A DNA stretch of 64,000 nt from Hyphomonas sp. Its GTDB lineage: Bacteria > Pseudomonadota > Alphaproteobacteria > Caulobacterales > Hyphomonadaceae. The notes beneath the pieces were generated by a model, which ran no database searches, was not told the DNA's origin, and saw only the letters and a program-made list of their open reading frames with translations. Below, one piece after another: positions 8,055 through 15,703 of this stretch. Each line of letters opens with the position of its first letter. The stretch's first letter is position 1. Where the stretch lies: the NCBI GenBank assembly GCA_020638455.1, contig JACKIK010000003.1:310001-374000 (forward strand), read 5' to 3'. Both the position numbers and the translations under genes were made by a program.

Positions 8055-9931
8055 ACGAAGACCTCCCCTCCATGCAGAACGGCGCCGTTCCGATCGATGA
8101 TGAAGGCAATGAGCGGTGCGAGGACAAGTCGCTCTACATCACGCTCTCGATGTATGTTTCCGAGGCGAAGGTCGCCGCAGCGCTGGGATCGAGGCTGACA
8201 CCGAGGATCGTTGAGTCGTTCCAGCCGCGCTACCTGAACTCACGCAAGCTGCGCGATGCCGTCGATCCCCTGTTCAACGATATCGCAGACCGCGAGCGGC
8301 GCGGCCGCGTCGACGATTTCCTGCTGGGCGCGCTCGGCGGCCAGAAGCCGGAATTTGTCACGGTTGAAGTGCCGGACACGATCGTCTGGACGACCGAAGG
8401 GACGCAGTCGGTCAACACGCTGGACGGCCTGAACCGGAAGCGGTCCGTACGGGTCCGCCGGTTCTGGTATGCCCACGTCAACGGTGCGCTCTCGTATCAC
8501 GTGTCGCTCCGCTACGATTACACCCATTCGATCGCCGACCTGTATTTCCTGTCGCTCCTGCAGAAGGTCGCCGCACCGAAGGAATTCGCCTTCCCTGCCG
8601 ATGCGCCGGCCCGCACCCGGGCGGCCCGGGTCACCGACGACCGGACCGGCATCCAGGCGATTGATGCCGTCACCGTTTCGGCCGGCGGAAAGCGGATGCC
8701 GTTCTGGCATTATGTCAGGGCCTGTTTCGATGCGGACGCCGCGCACCTCCTGGACGCCCTGCGCAGCCACCTTCCCGCCTCCGCCGGCGGAAAGGCCCGC
8801 GGCAGGCCGAAGAAGGCGGCGTCAGGCTCGAACTTCGATACGCTGATCCAGCAGGCCCCCTTCATCGAAGTTCCGGGCCTCGAAATGCCGGTCTCGCGGC
8901 TGCTCTTCTTCTTTCAGGACAAGACATTTTTCGACCAGTTGCTGCCGGTCGATCCGGCGACGCTGGAACCGGTCCAGCGCGGGACGCGCATGGATGAAGG
9001 CTTTGGCACCCATTGCGGCCAGTGCCTCGACGGCGCGCTGCACAGCGATCCGGATACGGACCAGACCTACCGGCTCGATGCCGGTTTCTGGTCCCGCCTC
9101 CTGTCCCGCCAGCAGGCAGAGGGCACGCCGCTGGCCGCCACGGCGGAGGCGCCCGAAGCGCTGCGCTACATGTTCCTCGCCGGCTTCAACCAGAACATCA
9201 TCGACTTCCTGAACCAGGATTCCTCGGAGGTCCTGGACTCGCTCGACCCGATCTATCCCGACACCGAAGCGCAGGAGGCGGAGCGGAAGTTCATCCGGTA
9301 TGCCAATCCCCGCGCGATGATCACCTACGTCCAGTCCTCGCGAAGCCTGGAGACGGCCAACGACTATATCGGCACCTGTCCGTACGCCTTCCTCATCCAC
9401 ATCCTGTCGATGCACAATGAGTTCCTGACGCGCGAATACGAGGATGCGGCGCTGCAGCTGGTCAGCGATGTGCGGGCAGACAGTGCCTCCAGCTTGCGCG
9501 AAGCGGCCAGGCACTTCTACGACTTCCGCACCGGCCCCTACGAGGCCTACTATCGCGACCGCTACATGAACATCTTCCGGTACGACACCGAAGGCGACGT
9601 GTTCGAAAAGATGACCCAGCTGCGTGGCATCGCCCGGCGCAACGACTATGTCGAACGTCTCGTCTCGAATGTGGAAAGCCAGACCAGGGACCGGGAAGCG
9701 CGCATGTCGAAGCGCGACGAGTCGGCGATGAGCGTCCTGCTCGGGGCGCTGGGCGTGTTCGGCCTGTTCCAGCTGATGTTCAACTGGGCCGACGTCCTGA
9801 ACAGCCGGCTGTCGCTTGCGAACCCCGGCGACTGGGTCGCCCTGTTCGCCTTCTGCACCTCGGCCCTCACGGCACTGGTCCTGGTTGTCGGCTTTACCGT
9901 CTGGTTCTTCTTCTTCCGGAACCGCAGCTGA
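8051..9931 (+). CDS. Large protein with two C-terminal membrane helices, CorA-like layout, unknown function
   Basis: A 626-residue protein. About 555 residues are predicted soluble; two hydrophobic helices close the protein (about 558-575, SVLLGALGVFGLFQLM; and about 595-620, WVALFAFCTSALTALVLVV) followed by a short basic end. A long charged helix precedes the first membrane span (VERLVSNVESQTRDREARMSKRDES). This arrangement, with a cytoplasmic domain, stalk helix and C-terminal hairpin, resembles CorA/ZntB metal channels, but the GMN signature of that family is absent. A basic GKARGRPKKA segment lies near residue 250. It is translationally coupled to the GNAT-like gene. I do not recognise a named family; a transport or sensing role is inference only. 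Confidence 0.6.
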   Translation: MNEDLPSMQNGAVPIDDEGNERCEDKSLYITLSMYVSEAKVAAALGSRLTPRIVESFQPRYLNSRKLRDAVDPLFNDIADRERRGRVDDFLLGALGGQKPEFVTVEVPDTIVWTTEGTQSVNTLDGLNRKRSVRVRRFWYAHVNGALSYHVSLRYDYTHSIADLYFLSLLQKVAAPKEFAFPADAPARTRAARVTDDRTGIQAIDAVTVSAGGKRMPFWHYVRACFDADAAHLLDALRSHLPASAGGKARGRPKKAASGSNFDTLIQQAPFIEVPGLEMPVSRLLFFFQDKTFFDQLLPVDPATLEPVQRGTRMDEGFGTHCGQCLDGALHSDPDTDQTYRLDAGFWSRLLSRQQAEGTPLAATAEAPEALRYMFLAGFNQNIIDFLNQDSSEVLDSLDPIYPDTEAQEAERKFIRYANPRAMITYVQSSRSLETANDYIGTCPYAFLIHILSMHNEFLTREYEDAALQLVSDVRADSASSLREAARHFYDFRTGPYEAYYRDRYMNIFRYDTEGDVFEKMTQLRGIARRNDYVERLVSNVESQTRDREARMSKRDESAMSVLLGALGVFGLFQLMFNWADVLNSRLSLANPGDWVALFAFCTSALTALVLVVGFTVWFFFFRNRS

Positions 9932-9946
9932 CCGCCGGGCAGAAAA

Positions 9947-9978
9947 AAAGCCCGGCAGCGTTATCCGCGCCGGGCTTT
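9947..9978. terminator. Intrinsic terminator after the CorA-shaped gene
   Basis: AAAGCCCGGC (9947-9956) pairs perfectly with GCCGGGCTTT (9969-9978) around a 12-nt loop, 16 bp after the stop at 9931. A run of seven A precedes the left arm, so it would also terminate transcription coming from the other side; on the plus strand only three T follow. Confidence 0.75.
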
Positions 9979-9986
9979 GAAGTGTC

Positions 9987-10046
9987 GGGTCCCGAAGGGG
10001 GAGGAAACGCCCAATCGGAGGAATGATTGGGTAATGCCCGGGACCC
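9987..10046. other. Nested hairpin, candidate structured RNA or regulatory element
   Basis: An outer 7-bp stem, GGGTCCC (9987-9993) with GGGACCC (10040-10046), encloses an inner 7-bp stem, CCCAATC (10010-10016) with GATTGGG (10025-10031). The inner loop and the left internal segment both contain GGAGGAA, which looks like a ribosome-binding or anti-anti-SD sequence. It lies just beyond a terminator and about 150 bp before the IS insertion. I do not recognise an RNA family. The rest of 9932-10141 shows no gene that I can support. Confidence 0.45.
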
Positions 10047-10141
10047 TTGGCATGACGCCTAGATAGTCTCTTTTCGCAGGTGCACAATAGACATGACAGC
10101 AAGCCACTCATGCAGAATTGCATGATAAACTTTTGTTCAGG

Positions 10142-10189
10142 TCAGGATTGCCGCATGGCTGACCGGCGCAGGACTTCCGTTTCCGCTGT
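10142..10189 (-). pseudogene. Severed original 3' end of the LysR gene
   Basis: On the minus strand, reading across the 8-bp target duplication, these 48 bases continue the LysR frame as TAETEVLRRSAMRQS and then TGA at 10142-10144. They are the native last 15 codons of the regulator encoded at 11592-12482, cut off by the IS256 element. They have no start and cannot be expressed as a gene. Confidence 0.85.
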
Positions 10190-10197
10190 CAGGAAGT
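10190..10197. repeat. 8-bp target-site duplication, left copy
   Basis: CAGGAAGT occurs here and again at 11625-11632, directly abutting both ends of the IS. Eight-bp duplications are typical for the IS256 family. Joining the two flanks through one copy restores an open LysR reading frame, which confirms it. Confidence 0.92.
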
Positions 10198-10261
10198 GAT
10201 CGTGTCCCAGCAAGTGGTGTAGCTCGTCATTGGCCTGCCGGTCTTGGGCGGGCTGAGCTGG

Positions 10262-11464
10262 TCAGCTGACCTGTGCTGCAGGCAGGCTGACCAGGGGGTT
10301 ATCGCAGACTGGCGCGAGGGTTTCCAGCGTCATGTAGCGTGCTCTCTGCACGGCCCATTCCTCGGTCTGTTCCATGAGGATCGCTCCCACCAGTCTGCGG
10401 ATGGCGTTTTCATTGGGGAAGATACCGACGACATCTGTGCGCCGTTTGATCTCGCCGTTGAGCCGTTCGATGGGATTCGTGCTGTGCAGTTTCGTGCGAT
10501 GCTGCTGCGGGAACGTCATGTAGGCAAGGACGTCTTCTTCTCCCTCGTCCATCAGCGCGGCGAGCTTCGGCAGTTTCGGCCGCATCTGATCGGCGACATG
10601 GCGCCACTGGGTCTTTGCAGAGGCATAGTCGTTCTGGGCGAAGGCGGTGGCGATGAAGGCCGAGACCACACGCCGGCTGCTCTTGCCGGCATGGGCCAGG
10701 ACATTCCTCTGGAAGTGTACGCGGCAGCGTTGCCAGCTGGTATTGAGGACGCGGGCGACGGACGCCTTGATACCCTCGTGGGCATCGCTGATGACGAGTT
10801 TCACCCCACTCAGCCCCCGGCGTACCAGATCGCGCAGGAAGCCCGTCCAGAACGTCTCCGCTTCCGAGGGGCCAATGGCCATGCCCAGGACTTCCCGGCG
10901 CCCGTCCGTATTGACGCCGACGGCGATTGTCACCGCGACCGATACAATACGCCCGCCCTGGCGGACCTTGAGATAGGTGGCATCGATCCAGAGATAGACC
11001 CACTCGCCTTCGATCGGCCGGGTCAGGAAGGCCTCGACCCGCTCATCGATTTCTTCGCAGAGACGCGACACCTGGCTCTTTGAGATGCCTGTGCCGCCCA
11101 TCGCCTGGACGAGATCATCCATCGCCCGGGTCGAGACGCCGTGCACATAGGCCTCCTGGATCACCGCTGTCAGGGCTTTCTCGACGGCGCGGTGAGGCTC
11201 CAGGAAGGACGGGAAGTAGCTGCCTGTGCGCAGCTTCGGGATCCGCAGTTCGACATTGCCGGCCCGGGTCTGCCAGTCACGTTCCCGGTAGCCATTGCGC
11301 TGGGCTTTGCGCTCCGGATCCTTTTCGCCGTAGGCCGCGCCGGCGCGCACGCCAACCTCGAGCTCCATCAGCCGCTCAGCGGCAAATCCAATCATCTCCT
11401 TGAGCAGGTCGGCGTCCCCACTCTTCTCAACAAGCTCGCGCAGGTCCATCATAGCCTTGGTCAT
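10262..11464 (-). CDS. IS256-family (mutator-type) DDE transposase
   Basis: A 400-residue transposase of the usual family length. Catalytic DDE residues are visible: Asp in WIDATYLKVR, Asp in VISDAHEGIKAS, and Glu in the family signature NPIERLNGEIKRR. The RNGYRERDW segment near residue 56 is typical of the N-terminal DNA-binding part. The frame is undisrupted, so the element may be active. It acts as a copy-out/paste-in transposase through a circular intermediate in characterised relatives. ATG 11464 is taken; no strong ribosome binding site precedes it, which fits low expression. Confidence 0.95.
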   Translation of the reverse strand: MTKAMMDLRELVEKSGDADLLKEMIGFAAERLMELEVGVRAGAAYGEKDPERKAQRNGYRERDWQTRAGNVELRIPKLRTGSYFPSFLEPHRAVEKALTAVIQEAYVHGVSTRAMDDLVQAMGGTGISKSQVSRLCEEIDERVEAFLTRPIEGEWVYLWIDATYLKVRQGGRIVSVAVTIAVGVNTDGRREVLGMAIGPSEAETFWTGFLRDLVRRGLSGVKLVISDAHEGIKASVARVLNTSWQRCRVHFQRNVLAHAGKSSRRVVSAFIATAFAQNDYASAKTQWRHVADQMRPKLPKLAALMDEGEEDVLAYMTFPQQHRTKLHSTNPIERLNGEIKRRTDVVGIFPNENAIRRLVGAILMEQTEEWAVQRARYMTLETLAPVCDNPLVSLPAAQVS

Positions 11465-11534
11465 TGTCGGTTTTCCTTCGGTCAGGTTGTGTGTCGCAAC
11501 CCAATCCTACCAAGGAACCGGCAATGGCCAACCG

Positions 11535-11591
11535 CGCTGCGGGCCTCGTCCTACAGCGCCATGTGGAAAGGCGCGGACGAGACCCGCAGCG
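11535..11591. repeat. Subterminal inverted repeat inside the IS right end
   Basis: CGCTGCGGGCCTCGTCC (11535-11551) and GGACGAGACCCGCAGCG (11575-11591) are inverted copies with 16 of 17 matches and a 23-bp spacer. It lies between the transposase start and the right terminal repeat, where a promoter or transposase-binding region is expected, and ends one base before the new LysR stop codon. Confidence 0.7.
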
Positions 11592-12482
11592 CTAACCAGC
11601 TACACCACGACCCGGGACGTGACCCAGGAAGTCACGGAAAGCCGCCACACGCTTCGACCGGCGCAGGTCGCTGGGATAGATAAAGTAGAGATCGAACACC
11701 GGACCGACATTCTCCGGCAGCACCTTGACCAGCCGCGGCATGGTCGAGGCCATATAGTCCGGCACGTCGGCAATGCCGAGGCCGGCATCCACAGCCCGCA
11801 GCATGGCGAACACATTGTTGACCTTCAGCGTCGCCGGGCGCGGCGGGGCATCGTCCCGTCCGACACGGCAGGCAAAGCTCATCTCGTGCAGCGGCGAGGT
11901 CTCGTCGCCATAGGCGATGATGCGGTGATTATCGAGATCCTGCGGCGTGCGCGGCATGCCGTTGGCCTTGAGGTATTCCGGCGAGGCGTAGAGGTTGGTC
12001 GCCACGGTGCCGAGCTTGCGCTGGATCAGGTCCGCCTTGTCGGCGGCCCAGAGCCGGATGGCGCATTCGGCCTCCAGCTTCAGGAGGTCATATTCCCGGT
12101 CTTCTAGGCGCAGGTCGAGGTGCAGATCCGGATGCTTGCGCACGAAGCCGCCAAGCCGCGGCACCAGCCAGGTAGAGCCGAAAGCCACCGGCGCCGACAC
12201 AGTCAGCTCGCCCTGCGGGGTCTCCTGCTGGTCACGCAGCGCCGTATTGGCCGACTGGGCGGCCTGCGCCATTTCCATGGTCGAGCGGAACAGCGTGTGG
12301 CCGCTGTCGGTCAGCACCAGGCCGCGCGCGTGCCGCTGGAACAGCGAGACGCCCAATTGTTCCTCAAGTGCCGCGATCTGGCGCGAGACAGCCGACTGCG
12401 AAATGCCGAGCCGCTCGCCCGCGGACGTCAGGCTGCCGGCTTCCGCAGCGGCGTGAAAGGATCTCGGCTTACCCCAGTCCAT
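11592..12482 (-). CDS. LysR-family transcriptional regulator with IS-altered C-terminus
   Basis: A 296-residue LysR regulator: winged helix-turn-helix at residues 1-60 (FHAAAEAGSLTSAGERLGISQSAV) and a periplasmic-binding-like effector domain from about 90. The last ten residues (GHVPGRGVAG) are encoded by the right end of the IS256 element; the native frame would have ended in 15 different residues now at 10142-10189. The effector fold ends near FRDFL, so the protein may remain functional. The gene lies 52 bp downstream of the decarboxylase gene on the same strand, which suggests cotranscription. The sequence is of the VisC/CrgA-like group that often controls neighbouring genes, but the target is unknown. 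Confidence 0.92.
   Translation of the reverse strand: MDWGKPRSFHAAAEAGSLTSAGERLGISQSAVSRQIAALEEQLGVSLFQRHARGLVLTDSGHTLFRSTMEMAQAAQSANTALRDQQETPQGELTVSAPVAFGSTWLVPRLGGFVRKHPDLHLDLRLEDREYDLLKLEAECAIRLWAADKADLIQRKLGTVATNLYASPEYLKANGMPRTPQDLDNHRIIAYGDETSPLHEMSFACRVGRDDAPPRPATLKVNNVFAMLRAVDAGLGIADVPDYMASTMPRLVKVLPENVGPVFDLYFIYPSDLRRSKRVAAFRDFLGHVPGRGVAG
11625..11632. repeat. 8-bp target-site duplication, right copy
   Basis: Second copy of CAGGAAGT, inside the LysR coding sequence (minus strand GACTTCCTG, residues DFL). Confidence 0.92.
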
Positions 12483-12534
12483 GGCGGAGTCTTGTGACCC
12501 TTTCTTGTCGCAACGGCAAGCGAACTCTGCGGCG

Positions 12535-14037
12535 TCAGCCGTTCAGCCCGGCAAGTGCCTTGTCCCTGACCGCCGTCACTTCCGGCGAAGCCGAAATGCG
12601 CAGAACTTCCTGCAGCAGGATGTCGAGGTCCTTCCGCGCGGTGCGGTGGTTGGTGATGTTCACGCGGATGGCCAGCCGGCCCTTGAGGCGCGTGGTCGAC
12701 GGCGCGGCGATCCCCTGCTCCTGCAGCTGGATCACGATCTCGTCGTTCATCGCGTCGAGCACCGCATCGCCGAGGCCGGGCTCGGCATAGCGGAAGCAGC
12801 AGATATTGAGCGCCACCGGCGCCATCAGTTCAAGGCCCGGCGTCTTCTCCACCTGCTCGCCCAGATACGAGGCCTGATAGCAATTGCGCGTGATCATGCG
12901 GCCGAGGCGCTCCGTGCCGAATTCGGCGAACTGTGCCCAGACCTTCAGTGCACGGAATCCGCGGCTGAGCTCCGGCCCGTATTCCACCGGCCACGGATTA
13001 CCGCCGGCAAGGCCGCGTTCCTTGGCCTTCAGATAGTCCGGCCGGTCGGTGAAGGCGGCGCGGTGCAGCGTCTCGTCGCGGATCAGGGCGAAGCCCGCAT
13101 CATAGTTCACATGCAGCCATTTGTGGAAGTCGAAGGCGAGCGAGTCGGCGCGTTTCACGCCGGTCAGCCGGTCCTTCACCCGCTCGCTCAGCACGCCGAG
13201 CGAGCCGAACGCGCCATCGATATGGAACCACAGGCTTTCTTCCGCGGCGAGGTCGGCCAACTCCTCCAGCGGGTCGATCGCGCCGACATTCACCGTGCCC
13301 GCCGTGCCGATGACGACAAAAGGCGTCAGGCCTGCCTCGCGGTCTTTCGCGATGGCGGCGCGCAACGCGTCCATGTCGATCTCGAACCGGTCGTTCGCCG
13401 GAATGCGGCGCAGCGCATTGGTGCCAAGGCCGATCAGGTCGAAGGCGCGGGCGACACAGGAATGGGTCTCGGTCGAGGTGTAGCCGACCAGGCCATGACC
13501 GCAGACGCCCTCCTTGCGGCTGACGAAGCCCAGCCGCACATCGCGGGCGACCTTCATGGCGATAATCGTCGCCATGGACGTGCCGGAGACGACGATGCCG
13601 CTGGCCGTTTCGGGAAACTCGAACAGTTCCCGGCACCAGCGGATCACCTGCTTCTCGACATAGATCGCGCCATGGTCGCGCCCGCCGACATTGGCGTTCA
13701 TGGCAGAGGCGGCGATGTCCGCCAGCAGGTTCGACGGCGTGCCGGAGCCGTGGACCCAGCCGAAGAAGCGCGGATTGGTGTTGCCCGCGCCATAGGGCAT
13801 CAGGGTTTCCATCCGCTCCATCACGTCCTCGGTGCCCCAGCCCTCGTGCGGCAGGGGCGCCTTCAGCGCGTCCTTGATATCGCCCGGCAGCTCGGTCCAC
13901 ACGCGGCCCTGACGGCTCGCCTGCATCCGGTCGATGGCCGCATCCAGCATGCGGCGGGCCTGCGCGCGGAACTCCTCCCAGTTTTCGGGGTCGAGCGATT
14001 CCTGCGGGGTGGGTTCGTCATAAGGCTGGTCGGTCAT
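12535..14037 (-). CDS. Group II pyridoxal-dependent decarboxylase
   Basis: A 500-residue PLP enzyme of the aromatic-amino-acid/glutamate decarboxylase superfamily. Seen are HIDGAFG (about 272-278; the Asp contacts the PLP pyridine nitrogen) and the PLP lysine K306 in FDFHKW, plus GGRDHG and SGTSMATI near residue 150. Characterised relatives decarboxylate L-DOPA, tryptophan or other amino acids to amines; others are aldehyde synthases. Sequence alone does not assign the substrate. It is followed by the LysR gene at 52 bp. The S24 repressor gene lies upstream on the same strand, 67 bp away, so all three may form one unit. Confidence 0.88.
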   Translation of the reverse strand: MTDQPYDEPTPQESLDPENWEEFRAQARRMLDAAIDRMQASRQGRVWTELPGDIKDALKAPLPHEGWGTEDVMERMETLMPYGAGNTNPRFFGWVHGSGTPSNLLADIAASAMNANVGGRDHGAIYVEKQVIRWCRELFEFPETASGIVVSGTSMATIIAMKVARDVRLGFVSRKEGVCGHGLVGYTSTETHSCVARAFDLIGLGTNALRRIPANDRFEIDMDALRAAIAKDREAGLTPFVVIGTAGTVNVGAIDPLEELADLAAEESLWFHIDGAFGSLGVLSERVKDRLTGVKRADSLAFDFHKWLHVNYDAGFALIRDETLHRAAFTDRPDYLKAKERGLAGGNPWPVEYGPELSRGFRALKVWAQFAEFGTERLGRMITRNCYQASYLGEQVEKTPGLELMAPVALNICCFRYAEPGLGDAVLDAMNDEIVIQLQEQGIAAPSTTRLKGRLAIRVNITNHRTARKDLDILLQEVLRISASPEVTAVRDKALAGLNG

Positions 14038-14104
14038 GCGCGCGTAATCACCTGCTTTTGCAGAATTTGCAAAGCACCCGATGTCACAAGGGTGTCAATA
14101 AATT

Positions 14105-14722
14105 CTATTGGCTGGCCCACAGGATACGGGCGATCCAGGCAATTTCGTTCGGCTTGAACTCGCGGGTCGGATAGTCGGGGTTGAGCGAGGCGAGCGCGAC
14201 CACGCGGGAATTGCGCCGGGCCAGCACCTTGGCCATGACCTCGCCCTCCACGGTTTTCGCCACCACCCGGTCGCCCGGCTTCACCTCGGCGCCGGGCGCG
14301 ACGATGATGCGGTCGCCGGCGCGATAGGCGGGCTCCATGGAATCGCCGCTGATCTCGAGGGCGTAGACCGTCTCGGTGCCGAGGCCGGGGAAGCGCACTT
14401 CGTCCCAGCCCTGCCCGGCGGGAAAGCCCGCATCGTCGAAATAGCCGTCCTGCCCGGCCTGCGCGAAGCCGATGAGGGGCGCAATGGCGCCCCGGCGTCC
14501 ATCCACGAGGGCGGCGAAATCGTCGAAGCCCGAGCCCACCGCGTCCAGCACGCGGGCGAGGCTCTCCGTGCTCGGCCAGCGCGGGCGGCCATCGGCGCCC
14601 TCGCGCTTGGACGGGTTGAAGGCCGTCGGGTCCAGCCCCGCCCGGCGCGCAAGCCCGGACGGCGTCAGCCCATGATGGGCCGCCAGCTGGTCGATCCCGC
14701 GCCAGATATCCCGGTGCTGCAT
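14105..14722 (-). CDS. S24 (LexA/cI-type) repressor with helix-turn-helix
   Basis: A 205-residue regulator. The N-terminal part (about 1-70, LTPSGLARRAGLDPTAFNPSK) is an HTH of the type found in phage-like repressors, and the C-terminal part is an S24 autopeptidase domain: nucleophile S128 in SGDSMEP and general base K165, spaced 37 residues apart exactly as S119/K156 in LexA. A possible Ala-Gly cleavage bond is A89-G90. It could lose DNA binding by RecA-stimulated self-cleavage. ATG 14722 is chosen over 14758, which would add 12 residues. Two TAGG/TCCTA inverted repeats lie just upstream and may be its operators. No prophage genes were found next to it. Confidence 0.85.
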   Translation of the reverse strand: MQHRDIWRGIDQLAAHHGLTPSGLARRAGLDPTAFNPSKREGADGRPRWPSTESLARVLDAVGSGFDDFAALVDGRRGAIAPLIGFAQAGQDGYFDDAGFPAGQGWDEVRFPGLGTETVYALEISGDSMEPAYRAGDRIIVAPGAEVKPGDRVVAKTVEGEVMAKVLARRNSRVVALASLNPDYPTREFKPNEIAWIARILWASQ

Positions 14723-14760
14723 AAGGCAAGGCTCCGCAAGTGTCGCGACCCTCAGCACTA

Positions 14761-14805
14761 TAGGATTATTTGCCTACGGTCAAGCGAGGGAGGAATATTG
14801 TCCTA
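14761..14805. promoter_or_regulatory. Candidate S24 repressor operators
   Basis: Upstream of the repressor start are TAGG-N8-CCTA (14761-14776) and AGGA-N6-TCCT (14791-14804). The outer half-sites TAGGATTATT and AATATTGTCCTA are also related as inverted copies. The positions between the repressor and the end of the DUF3800 gene fit an autoregulated operator. This is inferred from symmetry only. Confidence 0.45.
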
Positions 14806-14853
14806 GATGAAGGAAAGTCCCGAACACAGGAATTCCGAAAAGTTTTCTTTCCA

Positions 14854-15672
14854 TCACAAATGAAAGCGAAGCTCCTCACCGTGGGCAGGACCGCTTACAC
14901 CGGTCGCCGGTGGCATATCCAACAACAATTCTTCTAGAGTTCTATTCTCACCACTCATTCGGCGGATCAAATAGTCGACGAAGTGGTCTTTTCCATCTGC
15001 AAATACGAGATTCGTGTGAGGCGCCTTCAGCAACGCAACGAAATCCTTTCGGGATGGCTTTCCTTCTTTTCGCCGCTTCAAGTCCTTGTTCGTCTGCCAA
15101 GCCAGAATGTCCGCAGCTTGCACCGCTCCTGAATCTTCCTTTTTGATAAATCCATGGGCTTTGTAGTGATAGGCAGCCGACAAATGTTCGTTGCCCGCAA
15201 TCAATTTCAGCAACCCGTTCGCTTGAGACTGACTAGCGTGCCCCGCTTCAAAAAAATACTGAATCCCACCGGGCCAGTTGTGAATAGAGGCCCATCTGCG
15301 AACGAACGCCATTACTGTCCAACACGCCCAAAGATAGTCGTCCATGCCGTGAAAATCCGCTTGGAAACTAGGTCCTTCCAACATTCCTTCTCGGAAGGAA
15401 ACCCCATAACCCTCACTTGCATAGTTCTGAATGAGTCGAATTGCGGTCGTTTCGCATTCGACCCGCTTTGCTCTGTCGAGGTGCTTAAAAGCACCATTCC
15501 CGTGAGCACAGGAGGACATTCTAAAATATGGAATGCCATACTTCTTCAGCATGCGCCGCCACGCTTTTTCAAATGGCTGAAGCTTGGATTGTTTGAATAT
15601 GTATCCAGCAATCGTAAACTGTCCGCTCTCCCCGTAGCTCTCATCAAAATATGCACTTAGACGGACACAATC
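14854..15672 (-). pseudogene. DUF3800-family protein, 5' end damaged
   Basis: From ATG 15552 the frame gives 232 residues, but the same frame runs open back to a TAA at 15673-15675 and encodes RLSAYFDESYGESGQFTIAG, the hallmark N-terminus of DUF3800 proteins, including the acidic DES motif (15637-15645). No ATG, GTG or TTG lies between the TAA and that motif, so the motif is not reachable by normal initiation. A GTG-TCC-GTC one frame away suggests a one-base loss near 15662. DUF3800 proteins have an RNase H-like fold and are often found on mobile or defence islands. GC content is visibly lower than in neighbouring genes, indicating transfer. It may be dead, or a sequencing error may hide the start. 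Confidence 0.65.
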
Positions 15673-15703
15673 TTACTTGCTCACTGCACTCAGCACTGGG
15701 GCT

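Larger units (their letters stand above)
10198..11624 (-). mobile_element. IS256-family insertion sequence, complete
   Basis: The 1427-bp element is defined by its flanking 8-bp duplication and by imperfect terminal inverted repeats of about 27 bp: the left end (10198-10224) and the reverse complement of the right end (11598-11624) share GTGGTGTAGCT at the inner side and about 9 of the 16 outer bases, including GTCCC. It holds one intact transposase gene on the minus strand. A long inverted repeat lies just inside the right end (11535-11551 with 11575-11591). The intact frame and perfect duplication suggest a recent insertion. The left terminal region 10198-10261 holds no gene. Confidence 0.93.

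Noticed and set aside
10019..10034. Tiny ORF with Shine-Dalgarno: GGAGGAATGATTGGGTAA in the nested hairpin
   Set aside because: Only three codons; overlaps the stem and has no second line of evidence.
8822..10123. 433-codon minus-strand frame over the CorA-shaped gene and its terminator
   Set aside because: It reads through the terminator hairpin and is antisense to a coherent gene; composition typical of a shadow frame.
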